This document shows positions 25,301 through 40,766 of a stretch of 64,000 nucleotides of DNA, piece by piece; position 1 is the stretch's first letter; each line of letters starts with the position of its first letter. The DNA lies in assembly GCA_019095985.1 (NCBI GenBank), contig CM032660.1, forward strand, positions 60,554,092 through 60,618,091, in the 5' to 3' direction. The translations under genes were made by a program, and so were the position numbers. Under the pieces are notes generated by a model, which did no database searches, had not been told where the DNA came from, and saw nothing but the letters and a program-made list of their open reading frames with translations. Source of the DNA: Streblospio benedicti (taxonomy: Eukaryota; Annelida; Polychaeta; Spionida; Spionidae).

Positions 25301-28300
25301 GAAATATCAATATTATTTACTCACTCATTGTTGGCGGGAGGGGGGTTAACTTGTATTATTTTTCTATTATATTATTACTATCATATTATATAAAACAATG
25401 TTATGCTTCACTGGTAATATTCCATATTATACATTTACTAGCATTATATTCTGCAAAATTATGAACAGTGCTAGTCTATAATTATTTCTACTCAATATGT
25501 ATTAAATTTCAACGGCATAAGGCTGTGAAAGTACTACTATTTGAACTCTGCAGAGACTCTTGTATCTCTTCAAGGATTTATATTTTTACCATGTCACTTA
25601 AATGTTTAATGTAAATATTGTATGTAATTAGGAATAGTGTGGTCTATATATGTTTAAACTATTAAAATGGTGAGGGCTCACGTTGAGGACAATGCCCGAG
25701 CCGTTTTGGTTCTTAGTCAGAAATTTTGACTAATTAAATTAAATTTGTAACAGAAAGAGTCAAATAAAATCATATTTAAACTAAGATCTAAAGATGTAAT
25801 TAAATTTTTGAAAATTCATGACCCTGATATTTTTTTTGTTTGGAATTTTTTTTTTTATATTCCTGAAGCATTTTACTTGGGTGAGTATTGTATAAGACAG
25901 TCGGGATGTCTTAGTTTTGCTAACAGTACTAACATTAGCAATAAGATACATAAATTAATTTGGAAATTAATACACATTTAACCAATACTGCAATAACCAC
26001 TTATCAAATTCTCTTATTTAAGTAATATAAGTTGTTATTTTTTTGATAAGCTATTAATTACTACGCATCCTTTTCCCATCTTGGTATACATGTAGATAAG
26101 AATGTTGAATTTATTTTTATAGTTAAGAAAGGATAAAATCCTTACTCAGATGTTTCTTTTGAACTATGATGAATCCAGATGCTAAGAAATCTACTAGATG
26201 ATTGAATTTATTTGTTCTTATTGTTTGCTTTTTGTTTAAACAAAATGTCGCTCATCAACAATTGACTACTGTAAGTTAAAAGTAAAGCTCATCACAATTT
26301 ACATTGCAGGTACAAAGTTAAAAGAGCTGTTGAAATTACATAGCCCACAAGACTTTAATCTTTTTGTATGAAAAAATTCAATTTGAAATAAAAAAAATAC
26401 AGACACTTGACCAAATTTGTATTATACTTTTATCTACTGAAATTTAAATTATTTATTTATTTTCCAACGTCGGCGGGACTCGAACTTACAACCTTGGGGT
26501 CGTGAGTTCGAGTCCCGCGAGGGCTACTTGTGATATAGTCAAATGGAAGCTTAGGGTTGTAAAACCTGTCTTCAGCTATATCTATCGTTGGTAGAAATAT
26601 GCTTGCTAAAAAACATCAGAGAGAGAGAAGCTTGAAAATGTATCCGCAAGCACTGGGAAACACATATATTTATTTATTTATTTTATTTATTTGCCATATG
26701 TACAAAAATATTAATAATATAAAATTCAGGTAATTTACAATAATCATAAAAACACAAAAACATTTAAAAACACATATGAGTAGTAATATTCTTTAATTCC
26801 TTTTGCTGTTCAGAGAATTTTCTGTTTTACTTGTTCATTGAATGCCCCAGTATTCTGATTTTAATTTGCAATTAACTCAAAATAAGCAAGAGTATACATG
26901 TATGGTATTATAAATATGACAGTTAAGATATTTTCATATTCTAAACCCAAGATCATGGATCACGGATTCCAGTTTCTGCCAGATATGTGACAAAGCTTAA
27001 TAGCATGTTGCCTTGATGTAACTAGTGTTTCTTTTCTATTGAATTGCTTGGTTACATAAAATATATTAAAACAATTACTGAACATCTTATAACTCATAAC
27101 TTTTATCAAACAATCATGCAGTTATCATAAATATCAGGGTTAACATAACATAATATATCTCATAGTTAATATGAAATGTTTAAAACTGCACTCATGAAAG
27201 TGAAGTTTATGATTGTATTCCGTGTCCTAGTGTAGCGCCTTTACGTTAGAGAATGTGATTGTTGTCCATCATTCTGATTCCTGTTTCTGCTCCCCAGATG
27301 TCACCTGCGCGGTCGTCTGAGGCGTCACTTCAGCAGCAGTAGTGTGGACCACTCAGCCTCCAGCCTGCTATGGGCCGTAGTAGCCGAGATGACAAGGGCT
27401 AGAGAGCTCACACGCAGCATGGCGGCTGCACAAGGTAGGTGCTAGAGACAGGTGCAGGAGACAGGTGCTATGGGCAGATGAAAGATACAGGTGCATGCGA
27501 TATTGTGTTAGATATTTGGTGGTTACAATCACGATGATACATGTATATTGGCATTTAAACATCTTGCCAGCTGCTAATAGTATTTCATCTTTAGGGTTCC
27601 ACCTGCAACTCCCTGACACATTACATATTGCCATGATTGAATAAACTTCATTTTCATTTAATAAGAATTTATTTTCTTTCTGATGATTGCATACATATTA
27701 CAATACAAGATGCTCTCATCTACACACACGCATAAACTTGTGTTGAATAAACTTGTGTTACTTAATTAGAACCAATAATGTTTGTTCATTACTGAACATG
27801 TTTACGTAAAAATTATTCTGGCATTTATCAGTGTTAAAAGGCTTCCTTATGAGTTATTATATTCAAATAATTTAAGAAATAAAAAAAGCATTGTGTAAAA
27901 ATGCAGCTAGTTTTCATCATCTGTGTGTGTGTGTGTGTGTATGTGTGTAAGATTTGTTTATTTATATCCATTCATTACCTTTAATGTACTAAAATAATGT
28001 TCAGTTATAATTTGGATTTCAATGTTTTCCCATTCGTGTTTCACATTTTCTTATTTGCAAAAAAAATTTGTTTAAATAGTCAAACATGCGTACATCATTA
28101 ACAAAAGGCAGATGTTTGACAGCACATATTCATGCACTGTATGATTTCCTGATGTATTTGTTGTAGGCGTTTCCGTGGAGATGCGTCAGCTGGGCATCCA
28201 CCATCAAATCCGGGGGAGTCTGGAGCGCGCTGTCAATCACCCCGCTGGGAGGCGAAGTCTGCTGCTGTGGACTGCCTACTTCCTGTTTGAGGCGAAAGGC

Positions 28301-31300
28301 AGGACACGCCATAATAAAGGGAGCGACACAGCAGCGGAGGCGGTGTATTACCGCGCCGTGCAGGTGCTGCCATGGTGCAAGGTCAGAAGCGAAGACAAAT
28401 AATGATAATAATAAGCTATACATGCAATACTGATTGCGAGAGAAGGACTCGTTTTTCGGCCGATTCTGCTAACATTGGTGGCCGTCTTTGATTTTAGCGC
28501 AGCATCCTATAACTTATTTCATATATGTTTCCTTGGCATTAAAGACAGTGATCAGATACCAAACTCTTCATCTGTCATACTAGAATTGAAAGTCCGGGAC
28601 TCAAATCAAACATACTGCTACTCAAAATGTATTTTATAGGATTTTTTGTCTAGATTAAAAATCTGCAAAATGGCAAATGACACTAGCCAAGAAGAAATGT
28701 GATCTTGGATTTGGAGTATGTACTGCTAATATAGCATCTTTTAACATAGTTCACGGTTTTTCCTTGGCATCAAAAACATATGATTAGACACCAAATTTGT
28801 TGTTATGTGATACTAGGGTGAGAGTGTGACCTCAACCTGGACATTCTGAAATTCATAAGAAAATTATCTTTTCCAATGAAATATTTCTGTTTCTGCCATA
28901 AGTTTTTGCAAGTAATAGTACAGTACTGATTATGAATTATAGACAGGGAATTTAGCCGAATATTTCAAATTCTAAAAGAATGACCGAATCGAGACGAACA
29001 AATTCATAAAAGGTGAATGGTAAATTCTCATTTTACTCACCTTACTAGACATTGGCGATGATAAGGGAAATTCAAGAATTACACAAATGAAAAGAAGTCT
29101 GAACATCTGAAAATTTGCATAATTGGCGAAATGTCCGTAAATTCTGATAATAATTGGAATCTGCATGTTTTCATGACCTTACAGTACTGATTACAAATTA
29201 TAGACACGGCATTTTCTGTAAATTCTCATTCCCAAAATTCTATTCGCCTGTATTCGGTGTTTCCATTTTTCGATGGTAAATTCTTCAAGCTCCACTTGGA
29301 TCCAGTGACAGATTCGGAAAAATACTTAGTCTACATTTAAAATCCGCCTTCTTCGGTTCCACTTCTCAAAAGTCGCAAAATTCTCTTTGTATCATTAGTT
29401 TCAAAGAATTTCCCAATGAATAATAATGACTCTTTGATTCGGATAATTCGCAAATTCGAAATGGAACGTAACACAAGTTGTTTTTTTTTAATTTTTCTTT
29501 GCTATATCACCTCATGGCAGTATAAGCGCATGTAAATGGGAAGTTTGTTAGCCTTTGTGTTGCATAATGCGATATATGTTATAGTGCAGCAAATAAACTT
29601 GAAACAGTAATTTTTAATGACATATAACCAAAATAAGATCGCAGAACAGTTGGGTGATACCAGCTCGAGGCCTAAACGAATTTTGCGAAGAACACGGACA
29701 AATTCGCAAATTTACAGAATTGACTTTGTGTGTCATTCTCAAAATTTGCATAATTCTTCCTTTTTTTCAGAATTTCCGTAACTTAAGGTCATGACAGCAT
29801 GCAGATTCCAATTATTATCATAATTTATTGAAATTTACACAAATTGTGCGAATTTTAAGACGTTCAAGTTTCTTTTCATACGTGTAATTCTTGAATTTCC
29901 TGTATTATCACCGAGCTGAGTAAAATGAGAATTTATCATTCGCCTTTTATAGATTTGTTCGCCTCGGTTCGATCATTTGTTTAAAATTCTAAATATTCGG
30001 CTAAATTCCATATCCATAATTCGTCATCATCACTGCATATTACTTAAAATCTGAGAAAAAGAACGAATAATGCAAATTTTGAGAATGACACAGGAAGTCA
30101 ATTCTGTAAATTCACGAATTTATTCGTGCTCTTTCAAAATTCGTTTTAAGCCTCAAGCTGGCATCACACAACTATTATGAGATATTTTTTTTTGTTGTGT
30201 GTCATTTAAAGTTACTGTTTATTTGATGCACTATAATATATATAGCATTTCACATCACGGAGGGTAGCAAATTACCCCTTTTCATACTGCCATATAATCA
30301 GCAATATTTCTGAACGATTTGAAATAAAACTAATTTGATTTCGAATTTTATGTATTGTCTGAATCCGGCAATATTATTTGGGAATATTCATTGAAATGAA
30401 TGATGCAAATTTGATAAGTGTAACAGAATAAGGCGAATTTCAAAGGTAGACTACGTATTTTTCTGAATTTGTCACTGGATCCATGGTGTGGGAGCAGAAT
30501 TTACCTTAGGAAAATGTATGCCCCGAAAACAGGCGAATAGAATTTCGGGAAGAAGAATTTACGGAATATTCCCTGTCTATAATTCGTAATCAGTACTGTA
30601 TCTTGCAAAAGAAGAGAAGTAAGAACATAAAAAGAGAATATTAACAGGAATTTCGCTTCGCTTGAAATCTAAGAGCATTTTTCAGAATTGTAATTTTGCA
30701 TTGAACGTAATATTCAATTTTGACAAATGAACAAGACAGAAAAGAAATGAAACGAAGCAAAAAAAGGCGAATAAAAAAAGGGGTCCTTCTTTCTCGATCA
30801 CTACTATGTCACATGCTGGGTCTCTGTTCATATACAATTAATAAGGGTTTTAATTGAGAGTGTACAGGTACATGTAGTTAATTTAGATTAGTGAATTTTG
30901 TACATCTAATGTGTTTGAGACATTTTAAAGTTCCATTTAATATTAGACCAAATGTAGATTCAACTGGCCGTAATATAATGCGTAATGAACTTAAAAAGTA
31001 GAAGAGTAAACACTATCCTGTATACATGTATATATTTCATTTTAAAAAACAGCTGTCTACCAGCTGGTTTTCTGCTTTTCTGCATACAATTCTTACAATA
31101 CAAAAACCCATGTCACTCCGTTCTGTCACTTCTCCGAGGCCCCATGCAATCTATCCTGTCAGTTATCCTGTATACAAGACTAAGCCCTTGACAATCTGCA
31201 CATGTCTGCCCTTTTTCTGCGGCGCCAGTATACCTCATGTCCATATTCTGCTGCAGCCCACCATAGTTTCATAGTAGATATACATTGAATACTGTCTCTT

Positions 31301-31794
31301 TCAGAAGCTGCACGTCAACCTGCTATCTGTCTGCTGCGGTGCCGATGGCGGGGTCCGTCGTCCGCTGCAGCCCACTCTAGACCTGCTGCTGGAGAAGGAA
31401 CTGAGGTTAAGGACACCACTTGAGGAGCTCAAGCTGTTGTGGAGGGCCTCAGGGAAGCGACTGGAAGAGGAGGAGGGGGAGGGCCAGCGCCTGACAGAGG
31501 AGGGTAGGCTGAATGAGGAGGGTTTGAAGGAAGGGATGGGGAATGAGGAGCGAAGTCATGAGAAAGAATTGGGGAAGAACTCAAGCCAAGTCCAGGAAAA
31601 GGGAGAGAACGAGGCTAAGAGTCCTCCAGGGAAGGACCTGAGGGAAAAGGAGGGGTGCGGCAGCAGCTTGATTATGGATAGATGTTCAGAAGGGACGCAA
31701 GGATTGGAGAAACCAAAGGATAGTAAGCTGGGCCAGGACTCTAGGTCCAACGTGGATAAGGGTGTGAACTATGAGGGAGGTAATGGAACAGTTG
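7087..31794 (+). CDS. NRDE2: NRDE2, C-terminal two-thirds (12 exons, cut by gap)
   Basis: Exons at 7087-7374, 10062-10133, 10663-10802, 11547-11640, 12593-12833, 16496-16615, 16947-17481, 18190-18349, 22046-22165, 27298-27434, 28167-28381 and 31305 to the gap encode about 870 residues. They follow vertebrate NRDE2 in order (from memory), with landmarks HWLPWKPNYDQGQTEE, LWARYAEVEQTL, DDARKV, VFDTALSMSP, RAVQVLPWCK and EKELRLRTPLEELKLL. NRDE2 is a nuclear HAT/TPR-like helical-repeat protein that binds the exosome helicase MTR4 and tunes nuclear RNA decay and splicing; this part is the helical-repeat region. All exons have GT/AG borders and all phases join, except at the 11547-11640 exon. The residues before 7087 are not found upstream; an N-terminal part lies at 58957-63813. 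The last exon runs into an acidic tail and the N gap. Confidence 0.88.
7403..7563. repeat. Intronic hairpin element
   Basis: Inverted repeat with ~55-base arms just after the first NRDE2 exon: the left arm contains GTAACATGAATTATTT and GTTCTTGTGGC, the right arm their complements (GCCACAAGAAC, AAATAATTCATGTTAC). The loop is about 33 bases. It resembles a miniature inverted-repeat element. Confidence 0.6.
7643..7668. repeat. Perfect 26-bp palindrome
   Basis: A perfect palindrome centred on TTCGAA (ATCACCCCTCTTC and its complement), inside a larger imperfect repeat of GATAACC units at 7630-7710. Intronic; no function assigned. Confidence 0.6.
7771..9425 (+). mobile_element. CAGTACTG-family MITE, outer copy with nested copy
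   Basis: Terminal inverted repeats begin CAGTACTGATTGCGAATTAT and end with the inverse of the same sequence, flanked by TA on both sides (7769-7770, 9426-9427). TA duplication and CAGT ends suggest a Tc1/mariner-type non-autonomous element. Without the second copy inserted at 8244-9039 the outer copy is about 860 bp. No transposase frame is present. Family name is mine, taken from the terminal bases. Confidence 0.75.
8244..9039 (+). mobile_element. CAGTACTG-family MITE nested inside a copy of itself
   Basis: A 796-bp copy starting CAGTACTAATGAAGAATTAG and ending TTCGTAATTAGTACTG, flanked by TA at 8242-8243 and 9040-9041. The host element resumes with TATAGCATTTCAC, the sequence other copies carry uninterrupted, so this shows a TA target duplication directly. 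Confidence 0.75.
10062..10133 (+). CDS. NRDE2: NRDE2 exon
   Basis: Acceptor TTTCAG, donor GTATAC; phases 1 in and 1 out join the neighbouring exons. It encodes SPGWDGWVASGG plus a short polar stretch, matching the human GW..W...GGWVV segment that follows GEKG. Confidence 0.72.
10663..10802 (+). CDS. NRDE2: NRDE2 exon (HWLPWKPNYDQGQTEE)
   Basis: Acceptor TTCTTAG, donor GTGAGG; enters in phase 1 and ends in phase 0. It encodes IIEAVIIESSANQHAAWVAM and ARHWLPWKPNYDQGQTEE. The second stretch matches the conserved RHWRPWRPD..K.QTEE of vertebrate NRDE2 and was the clearest single landmark for the identification. Confidence 0.88.
11046..11198. repeat. Intronic hairpin element, ~70-bp arms
   Basis: The left arm (AAAATAAGTTACTCTACTAG...) and right arm (its near complement, ending GTAGAGCAACTTATTTTGAC) fold around a 9-base loop near 11117-11125. 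Miniature inverted-repeat structure within an NRDE2 intron. Confidence 0.6.
11547..11640 (+). CDS. NRDE2: NRDE2 exon, frame disturbed
   Basis: After acceptor CTGTAG it reads DCEER, as in human NRDE2 where DCED follows QTEE. FALFDVCLA, resembling the next human block (VLFDD), is in a second frame. FLFLVPAGTL, resembling human FLQFLGVPSG, is in a third frame, and only that third frame meets the phase of the next exon. About a dozen residues between these blocks are missing compared with human. The exon therefore carries small insertions or deletions relative to a working gene, through real decay or sequencing/assembly error. Confidence 0.55.
12593..12833 (+). CDS. NRDE2: NRDE2 exon
   Basis: Acceptor TTTTCAG, donor GTACTG. 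Encodes LLDPETLSKTDIFLQMCEN through REEFVCNLFEQVLPKFCD to KKARKAEAK, matching the vertebrate EEFIRNVFHLVMPLF region. It begins with one base of a split codon and ends in phase 0. Confidence 0.82.
13560..14377 (-). mobile_element. CAGTACTG-family MITE in duplication unit A
   Basis: Same interior as the 7771-9425 copy but in the opposite orientation; its right end is the terminal repeat ATACGTAATCAGTACTG followed by TA. The left terminal repeat is degraded. Confidence 0.65.
15305..16134 (-). mobile_element. CAGTACTG-family MITE in duplication unit B
   Basis: Counterpart of the 13560-14377 copy in the second duplication unit; right terminal repeat TTCGTAATCAGTACTG followed by TA. It was carried along by the tandem duplication, so the insertion is older than the duplication. 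Confidence 0.65.
16496..16615 (+). CDS. NRDE2: NRDE2 exon (HAT-like repeat)
   Basis: Acceptor CCTAACCAG, donor GTACGA, phase 0 at both ends, 40 codons. Encodes KSILGKEENRGRLALWARYA and EVEQTLAGADDARK. LW.RYA.VE....DDARK is a typical half-a-TPR/HAT signature and matches LWKQYAHLEW..GNTEDARKVF in vertebrates. Confidence 0.85.
16947..17481 (+). CDS. NRDE2: NRDE2 exon, longest complete one
   Basis: Acceptor TTGTAG, donor GTGCGT. Starts VFDTALSMSPDVNSCETTML, directly continuing the ARK|VFDTAL motif of the previous exon, as in human. A polar Ser/Lys-rich insert separates it from the helical LLVTMGIGGQYQPYDG and ILRARKRFQDQL region. Ends in phase 1. Confidence 0.87.
18190..18349 (+). CDS. NRDE2: NRDE2 exon
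   Basis: Acceptor GTTTGCAG, donor GTGAGA; the split Ala codon joins the previous exon in phase. Encodes ASIVFQRTLDQIKP and DFGSCVEWAQYEKMYECYTD, matching the human AAVQIYEQVFAKL segment. Ends in phase 2. Confidence 0.82.
18655..19285 (-). mobile_element. Penelope-like element fragment (GIY-YIG region)
   Basis: Minus-strand coding remnants resemble the C-terminal GIY-YIG endonuclease of Penelope-like elements: a CSLLHYRSTVQGRVCGLDCK-like stretch, LATRMAEHF, and a basic REENFSWRKALKI-type tail. Beyond the coding part, 18660-18860 shares its sequence with 58245-58480 (TCACGTGATGGGT, GAATTCCCAGTCAC, TCAGAACTGGGGG). It is a partial, decayed copy within an NRDE2 intron. Penelope-like elements carry a telomerase-related reverse transcriptase; that domain is absent here. 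Confidence 0.6.
19385..19905 (+). mobile_element. CAGTACTG-family MITE, internally deleted
   Basis: Starts CAGTACTGATGACGAATTAT, ends TTTGTCATCAGCACTG, flanked by TA on both sides (19383-19384, 19906-19907). At 521 bp it lacks the middle third of the ~850-bp copies. Confidence 0.72.
20197..20710 (-). mobile_element. CAGTACTG-family MITE, partial
   Basis: Interior sequence of the family in reverse orientation, ending in the terminal repeat ATAATTCGTCATCAGTACT. The other end is missing or replaced near 20197. Confidence 0.6.
20796..20821 (+). other. CTGAGGA-stem-GAAAC hairpin motif
   Basis: CTGAGGA, one G, a 4-bp stem (GACA/TGTC), then GAAAC. It resembles a hammerhead core with one extra base before stem II. 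The sequence after it (ACGTAAAACTTTTATATGTA) looks like the end of a dispersed element. See the finding on this recurrent motif. Confidence 0.4.
22046..22165 (+). CDS. NRDE2: NRDE2 exon
   Basis: Acceptor TTTTGTAG, donor GTCAGT. Encodes FHTSHVAAPLSLLRLPLQSA and KLLQHFIQLEER, matching human VSVYPLAPLREALSQALKLYPG..VLW...VQI. Phase 2 on both sides. Confidence 0.8.
22166..24300. other. Long NRDE2 intron stretch, no gene seen
   Basis: No supported coding region. Paired GCGCCCCGGC boxes near 23371-23425 sit just before a TTAA at 23435-23438, which may be one end of a piggyBac-like miniature element, but a convincing partner end was not established. Confidence 0.4.
24350..25745 (+). mobile_element. 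LINE fragment with ORF1 remnant, interior deleted
   Basis: 24350-25090 encodes a coiled-coil, charged protein piece (IEQRVSELES, then RIEDIEQHDRREN, then KIRTSLKGKRLSVNEE). The pattern E(D)..EQ..RR.N followed by ...LKGK.L.VNE is typical of ORF1 proteins of L1/CR1-like non-LTR retrotransposons. No reverse transcriptase follows. A palindromic GGCTCACG...CCCGAGCC stretch and an ATTAAATT-rich tail at 25660-25745 may be the 3' end. A ~146-bp insertion flanked by GAGCTAGAAAG interrupts ORF1 (24640-24784). Confidence 0.6.
24640..24784 (-). mobile_element. ~146-bp insertion with 11-bp target duplication
   Basis: GAGCTAGAAAG is present at 24629-24639 and again at 24785-24795. The intervening ~146 bp breaks an otherwise continuous ORF1 frame. 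On the minus strand it carries CTGATGA, a short stem, then GAAAA (24744-24766), the signature also seen in other repeats of this window. Probably a 5'-truncated short retroelement. Confidence 0.55.
26472..26519. repeat. Head-to-head tRNA T-arm-like inverted repeat
   Basis: GCGGGACTCGAACT and GAGTTCGAGTCCCGC face each other about 18 bases apart. Both halves match the T-arm/box B of tRNA genes and of tRNA-derived SINEs on opposite strands. No complete tRNA cloverleaf is present. Confidence 0.5.
26665..26775 (-). mobile_element. LINE 3'-end-like repeat, copy 1
   Basis: Shares TTTGCCATATGTACAAAAAT and the following TACAATAATCATAAAAACA block with 32130-32240. On the minus strand it ends in AAAT repeats, as the 3' tail of a non-LTR element would. 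Confidence 0.5.
27298..27434 (+). CDS. NRDE2: NRDE2 exon
   Basis: Acceptor CTCCCCAG, donor GTAGGT. Encodes CHLRGRLRRHFSSSSVDHSA and LLWAVVAEMTRARELTRSM, matching human KTRRFFDTITRSAKPLEPWL..IEAEKLRK. Enters phase 2, leaves phase 1. Confidence 0.8.
27921..27948. repeat. GT dinucleotide microsatellite
   Basis: A run of about 14 GT units (one interrupted by AT) in the NRDE2 intron. Confidence 0.8.
28167..28381 (+). CDS. NRDE2: NRDE2 exon
   Basis: Acceptor TTGTTGTAG, donor GTCAGA. Encodes LGIHHQIRGSLERAVNHP, LLLWTAYFLFEAKGR and YYRAVQVLPWCK, matching human GLMHRIQALFENAM..., PLLWRMYLNF and FYKALQNCPWAK. Ends in phase 0. Confidence 0.87.
28921..30598 (+). mobile_element. CAGTACTG-family MITE, second outer copy with nested copy
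   Basis: Starts CAGTACTGATTATGAATTAT (TA at 28919-28920) and ends TTCGTAATCAGTACTG (TA at 30599-30600). After removing the nested copy at 29182-30035 the outer element is about 824 bp. Second independent case of self-insertion in this window. Confidence 0.75.
29182..30035 (-). mobile_element. Nested CAGTACTG-family MITE
   Basis: An 854-bp copy starting CAGTACTGATTACAAATTAT directly after TA (29180-29181) and ending TCGTCATCATCACTG; the following TA has decayed to CA. The host copy resumes at TATTACTTAAAATCTGAG, matching the uninterrupted sequence in other copies. Confidence 0.7.
31305..31794 (+). CDS. NRDE2: NRDE2 last visible exon with acidic extension, cut by gap
   Basis: Acceptor CTTTCAG. 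Encodes KLHVNLLSVCCGAD, then LLEKELRLRTPLEELKLLWR, matching the human C-terminal block LMTEKELRVRLPLEELELLL. Human NRDE2 stops soon after this, whereas here the frame continues for about 115 Glu/Lys/Gly-rich residues into the gap. The extension could be a genuine low-complexity tail or reading through a missed splice donor. Confidence 0.8.
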
Positions 31795-31894
31795 NNNNNN
31801 NNNNNNNNNNNNNNNNNNNNNNNNNNNNNNNNNNNNNNNNNNNNNNNNNNNNNNNNNNNNNNNNNNNNNNNNNNNNNNNNNNNNNNNNNNNNNN
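31795..31894. other. Assembly gap (100 N)
   Basis: Exactly 100 N, a conventional placeholder for a gap of unknown size. It interrupts the last NRDE2 exon of contig A; nothing on the far side continues NRDE2. Confidence 0.95.
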
Positions 31895-32129
31895 GTCTTA
31901 AACTTTGTAGTGTAGGATATCAAATTTTCCGGTCCACCTCAGTCAATCAGAATCGAGTATTTTCAGCAAACATGAAAGGATAAATGCTGACATGCTAATG
32001 TTAAACACTGATTTACAAATTATGCAATTCATTTTTTTCACAAAGCAATTGCTACTTAACTACTGAAAATCGTATACACATTTGTACAAAAATACACAAA
32101 TACGAGCAGGACATTTGATTGACATATTT

Positions 32130-32240
32130 ATTTTATTTTTATTTATTTATTTGCCATATGTACAAAAATATTAATATTATATAAATTCAGGCAATTTACA
32201 ATAATCATAAAAACAAAAACATTTGAAAACGCATAAATAT
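32130..32240 (-). mobile_element. LINE 3'-end-like repeat, copy 2
   Basis: Same family as 26665-26775 (shared TTTGCCATATGTACAAAAAT and TACAATAATCATAAAAACA), with an ATTT-rich end at 32120-32150 in the orientation of a minus-strand 3' tail. Lies downstream of the amine oxidase gene. Confidence 0.5.
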
Positions 32241-32607
32241 CAATATAAATGGCTGGGGAGGAAGGAAGTGGATTACTTATCAAGTTCCTCCGTGTTTTGA
32301 ATACTTTCATAACTATAACATTACAATAATATTTGTTTCACAAAATGATAAAAAAGTTATAGAACAAGTCACAGCTAGTAAGCCTAAAACTTGTGTAAAA
32401 TACAAATTGAAAAATAGTAACATTTTGATTAATTTTTAAATTGCGCATGTTCATCCTCACAGTATTGACAATTTTTCTTAAAAATAGAACATTTCCGAAT
32501 AATAAATCTCAAAGCTCAAATTACACTAAGAAACTAAGAAAATGAACTAAGCAATTTTTCAATTGAAAACAACAGATGCCAAAATTTTTTGCTGTAGCAT
32601 ATGGAAA

Positions 32608-40766
<8,159 letters not shown>

